Shown here: positions 1-6,900 of the stretch, piece by piece | How positions within the stretch are numbered: the stretch's first letter is position 1 | Layout of the letters: each line of letters opens with the position of its first letter | Assembly: GCA_002279765.1 (NCBI GenBank) | Contig: NCCR01000164.1 | Coordinates: 1-9,918 of the forward strand | Length of the DNA: 9,918 bases | Source: Verrucomicrobia bacterium 12-59-8 | GTDB taxonomy: Bacteria > Verrucomicrobiota > Verrucomicrobiae > Verrucomicrobiales > Verrucomicrobiaceae | Reading direction: 5' to 3' | Made by a program: the position numbers and the translations under genes | The notes under the pieces: generated by a model | Database searches by the model: none | What the model saw: only the letters and a program-made list of their open reading frames with translations | Told to the model about the DNA's origin: nothing

Positions 1-794
1 TGGGCTTGCGAGAAAGCACGGCCATATAAGCGGCGGCGATTTTTTCGTCGGCAGACCGGGCCCTGCCCACGGTGAGCATGAGCTGGCTGTAGCGGTCAAC
101 GATTTGCGACAGGAGCTCTCCATTCATCAATACCAGAGCCTGGGGAACAGAGGCTTCACTGTTGCTGTTCTCAATGAATTCCCGGTCGCTCTGGCCAAAT
201 TCGCGCAGGAAATGACCGCGTGGGGCGGGGCTTTCGATTTCCGCAGCGCGCAGCCACTGCCGGGACTGCCTGGCCCGCGAACGGAAGTAGTCCCGCCACT
301 GCTTGCGTGGGATGGCATAGTACATGGCCTCTTCGCTCCAGGCCTTTATCTCAGCTTCGGCGGCCTCTGCCTTGGTCATCTTGATCTTGCCATCCCCAGC
401 GGCGGCCATCGCGCGCCCGTCGTTGGCAGCGCCGACCGCCTGCATGTCGGCGATGGGGGCGGCTTGAACCGGAACCTCCCGGTTGGGTTCATAAGCAATG
501 GTCTCGAAGGCCTTGCCGGTGACCTTCTCGAAGAGCTTTTTTTGGCCGGGAATGATCACTTCCGTCATGACGGTGCGGCTGGCGTTGTTATAAAGGGCCG
601 TGATCTCACGGCTGATGGATTTCACTTTCGCATTGCACTCTGCAGCGCGGGTGAGGGCAGCCTTTGACTTTGGCGGCGATGGATTGGTATTTTTTGGCCT
701 CATCGCGGGCCTCCGCCATCAGCTTCTGCATGGCCTCGACACCTTCCGGCTGCTCCTGGTGCTTTTTGGCGGCCGCTTGAATGCTCTTGAAAGT
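1..794 (-). pseudogene. Disconnected C-terminal part of the DUF1553 gene, frameshifted and running off the left edge
   Basis: Reading on from the amber codon in the same frame gives a natural amphipathic stretch (TFKSIQAAAKKHQEQPEG, then MAEARDEAKKYQSIAAKVK) down to about 663. From there that frame gives an implausible run (GCPHPRC). The frame one base over continues sensibly from 661 as AALTRAAECNAKVKSISREI, and I translated it to position 2 without a stop. It includes YAIPRKQWRDYFRSRARQ, FGQSDREFIEN and PQALVLMNGELLSQI, and ends in AAAYMAVLSRKP, the kind of segment that closes DUF1553 domains. One extra base in the CC at 661-662 would explain the shift. Two independent lesions favour a decayed gene over programmed recoding, though sequencing or assembly error remains possible. 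The true 3' end lies outside the window. Confidence 0.8.
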
Positions 795-2261
795 CTAAGC
801 CGGAGCGGCGATTTTTTCCACTGCCAGCCTGCGCTGCTCCAAGTACTCGCGGGCGGTCATATTTAGCATGTCGGGATTCGGGTTGATCAGCGTCACAAAG
901 CTGTCCCACAGTTGCTCGGCTGTCATGCGGCGCAGCAGCGGGCCCGTGAAGTGGCAGGGAGTCCCGGGGGCCACCTCCTCGTGGGAGGCTTGGCGCTGGT
1001 AGGTGCTCGTGTTGAAAAGGATGCGCAGATACGCCTTCATATCGTAATTCAGGCTCACCATCAGCTTTTCAAGATGGCTCAGCAGTTCAGGATTCACCGC
1101 CACGGTAGTGTCCGTGAGATCGTCGAGCGGCTCGATCAGGGCGAGGCCGAAGGCTTTTTTCCACAGGCGATTGACCACGACCTTGTTGAAGCGGTCGTTC
1201 TCGGGATTCGCCAGCCAGCGTGCGTAGGCCTGGACCCGTGTTTCACCTGGCAGAGGAGTACATGCATGGCCCATCATGCCAGCCGCTTCCACGAAGGACT
1301 TGGGCTTCGCATCGTCATACTTGTAATCCGGTGGCAGAGTGACCTTGCGCCTCTCGTCAAAGGTCAACTTGGGATAGCGCCCGATGCCACGAGACTCGCT
1401 CAGGGCCTGATTGTAGAAACGCTCAGCCAGGCGCAAGGCCTCCTCAGCCGCCCGGCGTGCCCGCCCCAATTTCTCCACCTCCGCCCAGTAAGCGAGGCGA
1501 TCTGCCTCGGTGGTCGGGTTTTTGGGCCATTCAGGCTGTTTGAACGTGGCGCGAATGGCCATGCCTTGATCACGTAGAAGGTCGCTGATGCCGCCCGTGA
1601 CACCGCCGCGGAAGTCTCTGATCTCCACGCCAGAGGTGAAGGCCGCCATCTGGTAGAACTGCATCTGGGTCCACTTGTCAAAGGGGTGATTGTGGCACTG
1701 GGCGCATTCGATCCGGGTGCCCAGGAAGACGCGCACCGTGCTCGCCATGTTGTCCAAGGGCATGCCGCGATCACGTGTGTAGTAGCCAATCGCCCCATCG
1801 GACCAGGCCTTGCCATCTCCGGCGACCATCTCCCGCACGAACATGTCGTACCGCTTGTTGCTGCGCAGCGCATCCTTGACGAAATGAACATACGCGGGGC
1901 CTGTTCGCTGGCCCTTGGATTGCACACGCAGCACATCCGCCCAGTAATGAAAGTAGTTCTGCACATAGCCCTCGGAATCGAGGAGCTTGTCGATCAGCGC
2001 CGCCCGCCTGCCATCTTCTCTGGAAGCCAGAAACTCCTCAGCCTCACGCGTGGTGGGAATGCGGCCCACCACATCCAGAAAGATGCGGCGCACGAAAACA
2101 TCGTCATCCGCCGGGGCGTTGGGCATCAAGTTGTTAGCCGCCCAGTCCCGCGCCAGAAGCGCGTCAATTTCAGCGGCGGCGGAGGAAACTTCGGTGTCCG
2201 CCCGGGCGAGCGTACCAAGCCAAAACGTGACGATCATTGAACATGCCAGGAGGCCTTTCAT
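795..2261 (-). CDS. Secreted DUF1549/DUF1553 (PSCyt2/PSD1) protein, N-terminal part ended by a premature amber stop
   Basis: This 488-codon reading frame has a Sec-type signal at residues 1-22 (hydrophobic stretch, then LARA-D), so the product should be exported. Residues about 25-215 match DUF1549 (PSCyt2), including the family hallmark CAQCHNHPFDKWTQ. Its CxxCH (residues 186-190) resembles a c-type heme site, but heme binding is unproven. Residues 215-335 are a charged, partly helical spacer. DUF1553 (PSD1) begins near residue 340 with FNKVVVNRLWKKAFG. The frame stops in mid-domain at a TAG (797-795), and homologous-looking sequence continues in the same frame beyond it, so the protein is truncated. 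Full-length relatives run to roughly 700-1000 residues. The ATG at 2261 has no clear Shine-Dalgarno; an internal ATG at codon 9 would shorten the signal. The molecular role of the family is unknown. It is transcribed divergently from the Fic gene. Confidence 0.85.
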   Translation of the reverse strand: MKGLLACSMIVTFWLGTLARADTEVSSAAAEIDALLARDWAANNLMPNAPADDDVFVRRIFLDVVGRIPTTREAEEFLASREDGRRAALIDKLLDSEGYVQNYFHYWADVLRVQSKGQRTGPAYVHFVKDALRSNKRYDMFVREMVAGDGKAWSDGAIGYYTRDRGMPLDNMASTVRVFLGTRIECAQCHNHPFDKWTQMQFYQMAAFTSGVEIRDFRGGVTGGISDLLRDQGMAIRATFKQPEWPKNPTTEADRLAYWAEVEKLGRARRAAEEALRLAERFYNQALSESRGIGRYPKLTFDERRKVTLPPDYKYDDAKPKSFVEAAGMMGHACTPLPGETRVQAYARWLANPENDRFNKVVVNRLWKKAFGLALIEPLDDLTDTTVAVNPELLSHLEKLMVSLNYDMKAYLRILFNTSTYQRQASHEEVAPGTPCHFTGPLLRRMTAEQLWDSFVTLINPNPDMLNMTAREYLEQRRLAVEKIAAPA

Positions 2262-2380
2262 GCGAGGTGAAACGCAGTATCAAGCCCTGCTGTTGCAGAC
2301 GTTGCGTCGTCCCACAACTATGGGCAGGAAAAAGCAGCAACTTCAGCGCGGTTGAAGCAACGATGTGCGGTGGCTTAGGT

Positions 2381-2441
2381 GACCCAGGGCTTGTCGCTGC
2401 GCTCCTGCGCCCTGGGCTGAGTCCGTGGGTCTTTCAGACCC
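2381..2441. repeat. REP-like palindromic element with two hairpins
   Basis: CCCAGGGC (2383-2390) is the exact reverse complement of GCCCTGGG (2409-2416), giving an 8-bp stem with an 18-nt loop. Just downstream GGGTCT (2427-2432) pairs exactly with AGACCC (2436-2441) around a 3-nt loop. GACCCA (2381-2386) is also the reverse complement of TGGGTC (2426-2431), so alternative, mutually exclusive folds exist. No T-tract follows, so it is not an ordinary terminator. It is non-coding and lies between divergent genes. Paired GC-rich hairpins of this kind are typical of dispersed REP-type repeats, but membership of a genomic repeat family is inference from one copy. Confidence 0.5.
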
Positions 2442-2460
2442 GATGCCAGATTCGAGCAGC

Positions 2461-2488
2461 TTGACTTTCTCACATAATCTCACATAAT
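2461..2488 (+). promoter_or_regulatory. Putative sigma70-type promoter of the fic gene
   Basis: TTGACT (2461-2466) is a near-consensus -35. After a 16-bp spacer, CATAAT (2483-2488) matches the -10 consensus at five of six positions. The predicted start of transcription, near 2495, lies only about 15 bases before the ATG at 2510, so the 5' leader is very short and consists mostly of the Shine-Dalgarno hairpin. The -10 lies inside the tandem repeat array, so a protein bound to the repeats would block the promoter. Confidence 0.5.
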
Positions 2489-2497
2489 CTCACATAG
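2468..2497 (+). repeat. Three 10-bp tandem repeats (TCTCACATAA, TCTCACATAA, TCTCACATAG) upstream of fic
   Basis: The first two copies are identical and the third differs in its last base. The 10-bp period is close to one helical turn, so the copies would present the same face of DNA. Each contains TCACATA, which recurs inverted as TATGTGA at 2501-2507. Position over the -10 element and leader suggests an operator, possibly read by the winged-helix-like C-terminus of the Fic protein. That partner is inference. Confidence 0.75.
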
Positions 2498-2507
2498 GAG
2501 TATGTGA
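2490..2507 (+). promoter_or_regulatory. Hairpin presenting the fic Shine-Dalgarno in its loop
   Basis: TCACATA (2490-2496) and TATGTGA (2501-2507) are perfect 7-bp inverted repeats around the tetraloop GGAG (2497-2500). AGGAG (2496-2500) is the only good Shine-Dalgarno for fic, 9 nt before the ATG at 2510 and only 3 nt before an in-frame GTG at 2504. The element could act as DNA (operator dyad), as RNA (modulating ribosome access), or both. Confidence 0.6.
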
Positions 2508-2509
2508 CT

Positions 2510-3598
2510 ATGGATTGGAAGGGCTTTAGACTGACTACCCGGCTGAGCCTCAAGGCGGAATTGGTTGAGGAGGTGTACAGCATCATCGCGGAGATTGATG
2601 CTGTCAAAAACGGCTGGCAGATCACCGGAAGGCTGCAGCCGCAAACCCTGGAGCGGCTCACGCATTCGGTGATTGTGACCTCGACGGGCTCGTCGAACCG
2701 TATCGAGGGCAATCGGCTCAGCGATGGAGAAGTGGAGACGCTCTACAGGAAGCTCCGCATCAAAAAGTTTGCGACCCGTGATGAGCAGGAGGTTGCCGGT
2801 TATCTCGAAATGCTTGAGCTGGTTTTCGAAAACTTCGCGGACATCCCCGTGAAGGAATCGACCATCCTGCAACTGCATGGTGACATGCTTAAATACAGCG
2901 ACAAAGATGTCCGGCACAAAGGGCAGTACAAATTCGGCTCGAACCGTGTTGAGGCGAAGGACCAGAGCGGGAATGTCCTCGGGGTGATTTTCGACCCGAC
3001 TCCGCCACACCTGGTCAAAAAAGAAATGCAGGAACTGGTGGAGTGGTACCAATGGGCGGTGGAGGCAAAACAGAAGCACCCCCTGATCCTGGTGGCCAAT
3101 TTCATCTTCGAGTTTCTGGCAATCCATCCCTTCCAGGACGGGAACGGGCGGGCGAGCCGACTGCTGAGCAATCTGATGCTGCTGCAGCACGGCTATCATT
3201 TTGCAACCGTGGTATCGCATGAAAAGCTCATTGAAGGAACCAAGGCCGATTACTATCTGGCCCTTAACAAGACGCAAAAGACCTGGAAGGGGAAAAAGGA
3301 AAACGTCTCCGAATGGCTGCTTTTCTTCCTACGGATTGTGCAGACTCAAGCCCGTCAGGCACTGCGGATTCTTGAAGGGGAGAATATTGATTATCTGCTT
3401 TCGGAGAAGCAATTGCGACTGTGGCAATGGGCGGCGGCAGCGCCCGGCGGAGAATTCTCACGGAAAGGTGCCATCGACGCGCTGGGGTTTCCGGCTCGGA
3501 CTGTGGAATCCATCATCAAAAAGCTGCTCGACATGAAGAAAGTGGAGCGCCTTGGCAGTGGAAGGGCGACGCGTTACCGAATGCTGCAAAGTCGCTGA
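2510..3598 (+). CDS. Fic family protein AMP-transferase, class II (N-terminal inhibitory helix), C-terminal winged-helix-like region
   Basis: Fic enzymes transfer AMP from ATP to a hydroxyl side chain of a target protein in the cytoplasm. The catalytic motif is complete: HPFQDGNGR at residues 206-214, with the catalytic His, the Asp/Asn anion and metal site, and the final Arg. An inhibitory motif of the (S/T)xxxE(G/N) type, SNRIEG (residues 62-67), lies N-terminal to the core, so the enzyme should be autoinhibited by the Glu competing at the ATP gamma-phosphate site. The flap region (YKFGSNRV) and TPPHLV segment precede the core as in homologues. Residues about 300-362 (sensitised by KGAIDALGFPARTVESIIKK) look like a winged helix. 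Length (362 aa) and layout resemble Shewanella SoFic. The ATG at 2510 is preferred over GTG 2504 on Shine-Dalgarno spacing. No antitoxin gene is adjacent. The target protein is unknown. Confidence 0.93.
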   Translation: MDWKGFRLTTRLSLKAELVEEVYSIIAEIDAVKNGWQITGRLQPQTLERLTHSVIVTSTGSSNRIEGNRLSDGEVETLYRKLRIKKFATRDEQEVAGYLEMLELVFENFADIPVKESTILQLHGDMLKYSDKDVRHKGQYKFGSNRVEAKDQSGNVLGVIFDPTPPHLVKKEMQELVEWYQWAVEAKQKHPLILVANFIFEFLAIHPFQDGNGRASRLLSNLMLLQHGYHFATVVSHEKLIEGTKADYYLALNKTQKTWKGKKENVSEWLLFFLRIVQTQARQALRILEGENIDYLLSEKQLRLWQWAAAAPGGEFSRKGAIDALGFPARTVESIIKKLLDMKKVERLGSGRATRYRMLQSR

Positions 3599-3658
3599 TT
3601 GAGGAAGATAAGCTGCATTCTGTATGGTGTCCTACACTCGATGCTGCAAGATCAGGAG

Positions 3659-3686
3659 TTGCCGGGGGTTCTGTGCGATGCATAAT
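3659..3686 (+). promoter_or_regulatory. Putative promoter of the tRNA gene
   Basis: TTGCCG (3659-3664), a 16-bp spacer and CATAAT (3681-3686) form a sigma70-like pair. The predicted start near 3693 is about 12 bases before the mature tRNA 5' end, typical of a single tRNA unit. Spacer and -10 hexamer are the same as in the proposed fic promoter. A 10-bp palindrome, CGTGCGCACG (3696-3705), sits at the tRNA 5' boundary. The rest of 3599-3704 shows nothing else I can support. Confidence 0.4.
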
Positions 3687-3704
3687 CGCGGACTCCGTGC
3701 GCAC

Positions 3705-3780
<76 letters not shown>

Positions 3781-3809
3781 TTTCAGGCATGGAAGGTGGG
3801 CGTGCATCG

Positions 3810-3834
3810 CCGTACCTGTTGGTGCGGGTTTTTT
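3810..3834 (+). terminator. Rho-independent terminator of the tRNA
   Basis: CCGTACC (3810-3816) pairs with GGTGCGG (3821-3827), including one G-U pair, around loop TGTT. A G and then six T residues (3829-3834) follow. It lies 30 nt after the encoded CCA, so it should end the tRNA transcript and insulate the downstream operon. The remainder, 3835-3903, is the leader of the DUF1800 gene. It holds a small palindrome, GGAGATTCTCC (3870-3880), and a possible -10 (TATGCT, 3886-3891) without a well-spaced -35. Confidence 0.75.
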
Positions 3835-3903
3835 GCCTCAGATAGGCTGCTGAAATTGGCAAACGATGTGGAGATTCTCCGAAACTATGCTAGTTTTGAA
3901 AGA

Positions 3904-6900
3904 ATGTTTGCCCCCGCCTTTGGTCGCCTTCATCACCTGCATCTGGCTGCGTTTTTACTGGTGCTGGGTTGTGCCGGTTCGCTCCAGGCTGGCTTTAGCA
4001 CGTATTGGGCCCTCGGAGTGAATGATGGTTCGGCGAATGAATTCGTCTCTGAGAGCTACAACAGCAATGCCGCACCGGGAAGCGCCACGCAGAAAGATGA
4101 CGATTATTATTTCGCGGGCACGTACCCTGCCCCGATTGGCGTGGTTGCAGTGAGTGAGAATCCGGCGACGAATTTTGAGCGCGCCATCACCACGAGTGAT
4201 CCGAATGACCGTCTGCATTTCATGCTCAGCGCGGAGCAGGCCTCCAGCACGGGGCGCTACCGGCTGACGTTTCACCTGATCTGGGGCGGCTGGTGGCTGC
4301 CGGAGCAGGGCACCGGGGGAAAAGGCTACGGCAGGCATGATGTCGTGGTGAAAATGAATGGCGTGGTGGTCGGGACAAAAACCTTTGCGCATGATGACGG
4401 CTGGGTGCTGAATTTTAATGCGAGCCAGGTGGGTGCCGTGGCCGGGGAAAATGTGCTGGAGATTTCACGCGTGGGCGGTTCGACGGATGCATGGATCGCG
4501 TTTGATGATGTGGCGTTTGAAGTCAACCCAACTGCGCTGGTGGATGCGGATAACGACGGAATGCCGCAGTATTGGGAGGACGAACAGGGGCTGAGCGACA
4601 GCGATGCTACGGACGCGGCCAAGGACAATGATCACGACGGCCTGACGGCCTTGCAGGAGTATCCTGTGGGAACGGATCCGAACGATGCGGACACGGATGA
4701 GGATGGACTGAAGGATGGGGAAGAGGCGAGCACTTTCCACACGAATGCCCTGCTGGCAGACACGGACGGCGATGGGGTGCTTGATGGAGAAGAGGGCAAA
4801 ATTTACCACTCCAATCCCCTGCTGGTGGACACGGATGACGATGGTGCGCCGGATGGCTGGGAGATACGCACGGGCTATGATGCCAGCGCTGCTGCGAGCA
4901 AGCCCCCGCCCTTTCCCTATGCCATCGGCTTTCATTTCGCCACGGATCAGAATGCGAACAATGTGATCAAACCTCTGGAGGTCACGGGCTATGCGCCGCA
5001 GATGGACTGGAACGAGACGCGGCTGATGACGCCATGGGGCGGCGTGAACGGCGATGTCTCTGACGTGGCATCTCCTGCGCTGGGCAAGCTGGTGGACAGC
5101 TCCGGTGCGGATACGAACGTGAACATCGCCTGGACGGCCAGCGGCATGTGGTACACAGGCAACAATGGCAGCAGCAACCAGCGGCTGATGAACACCTTCC
5201 TGAACGTGGGCGATGATACGCCGGTGAGTGTGACGCTAAGCAACATCAGCTTTTCTCAGTACGATGTCATCGCCTACGTCGGCAGCTACACGGATGGCAA
5301 TCACGGCTACCTGCGTCTGAATGATGATGCGGCCACGGACCGGCATTTCCTGGCGAATTCCACGCGACCGCAGTCGGAGTTTATTGAGCCAGGCTTGTCT
5401 TCGGAGAGCCGACCCTGGCGGGGGAATGTGCTGCGTTTTCGCAATCTCACCGGCTCAACTTTCAACATCAAACTGTACCGCTACGGCAATGACGCGGTGG
5501 GGCTGCATGCGATCCAGATCGTGCATGCCACAGCAGACACGGATGCGGATGGCATGCCGGACTGGTGGGAGCTGAGATACAAGCTGCGTCCCGACGCTGC
5601 AGCGGATGCCAGTCTGGACCCTGACATGGACGGGGCGACGAACTCGCAAGAATACCTTGCTGGAACCGATGCCCGCAAGGCGGATACGGACGGCGATGGC
5701 CTGACGGACGGTGAAGAGATCCATACATACCATTCCAATCCGCTGCTGACAGATACGGATGGAGACGGGCTCACCGATGGCGATGAGGTGAAGCTCTACC
5801 ACACGAGCCCTCTGCTGGGGGACGCTGACGGTGACGGCCGCACTGATGCGGAGGAATTGAGAATGGGCAGCGATCCGGCCGCAGCGGAGGCAGCCACGTA
5901 TCTGATGCCGGTGATCACCACGACTCCCCGCAGCTTTGACTGGTCGCTTAACAATGTGCAGCTTGTGTGGGATCACGGCCAAGGCCAGACGGCGGTGGGG
6001 GGCTGGGAGGACATCCTGTTTACTGCGGCAGTGACCAACTCTGCTGCCGCCGGGGAGGACTCGCTGCGCGTGGGACTGCGCTGCACGGGGAACCGCGTGA
6101 CACGGTACTTGTACTCGGGGGTGGCGGGCGCTTTCAGCTACTCCAACAATCCGACGTGGGACATTTGGGACACGGATTGGAATTGGTACGTGCAGGATCT
6201 CAAAGCCGCGCTCGGCTTCAGCGGCTACGGCAAGGTGGACATCTCCCAGCGGCTGCGTTTCCGAGTTTATGGCACCAACGCGGGGAATGATCCGAATGCC
6301 TGGACGATGATTTTTGAAATTCGCAATTTGGACACGAACCAGGTGGTGGACAGCGTGACCTTTACGAACTGTACGCTGGCACCGAGTGCGCACAATGGCA
6401 CAGCGACGTGGCAGAACCATGCAGACCCAGCCGTGGCAAACCGGCTTTCGATCGACACCCGGCCAGGCGTGCAGCTCTTTTTTCGTCCGGCAGCTCTTAC
6501 CGATACAACGGCCTTTGCCGCCTATCGGGACACGGGCAAGGATGGCATTCCTGATGCCTGGCAGGATGCGCATGGCCTGAACAAGAACGACGCGGCAGAT
6601 GCCGGACTGGACCCAGACTCTGATGGAGTAACCAACCTGCAGGAGTATTTACTGGGCACGGATCCGCACAATGCGGACACGGACAATGATACTGTACCGG
6701 ATGGGGTGGAAGTCGCCGCTGGATCTGATCCTTTGAATCCGCTGAGCAAGCCGCCATTTTTCTCAGGCCTGCCCGCCGGCATCAACGGCGTGGATTTGAA
6801 TGGCAACGGCATTGCTGATGCCTATGAACAATGGTCGGGGAGCTTTAATCTGCAAAGCTGGCGGGACAGTGATGGAGACGGCTACACGGATGCGCAGGAA

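Noticed and set aside
104..667. Plus-strand reading frame of 187 codons
   Set aside because: It is opposite the C-terminal DUF1553 remnant, whose minus-strand translation is clearly family-like; the plus product is not.
2383..2441. The intergenic hairpins considered as Rho-independent terminators
   Set aside because: Neither is followed by a T-run on either strand, and they lie between divergently transcribed genes.
2468..2507. Tandem repeats considered as a CRISPR array
   Set aside because: The units are 10 bp with no spacers, and they lie inside a promoter with no cas genes nearby.
3579..3620. Imperfect inverted repeat (GAATGCTGC / GCTGCATTC) at the end of fic considered as its terminator
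   Set aside because: The stem has a mismatch, the loop is over 20 nt, and no T-tract follows.
3856..3891. TTGGCA ... TATGCT as the DUF1800 operon promoter
   Set aside because: The 24-bp spacer is too long for a sigma70-type promoter, and no sigma54 pattern fits.
3943..3975. Lipoprotein signal at the DUF1800 N-terminus (VLGC)
   Set aside because: Leu at the -2 position is atypical, and a normal signal-peptidase I site (LQA-G) lies a few residues later; not excluded, but not supported enough to annotate.
5455..6573. Long antisense reading frame (372 codons, minus strand) inside the DUF1800 gene
   Set aside because: Its Ile/Arg/Val/His-rich, repetitive product is the mirror of GAT/GAC/GGC-rich TSP3 codons; the sense strand carries recognisable domains.
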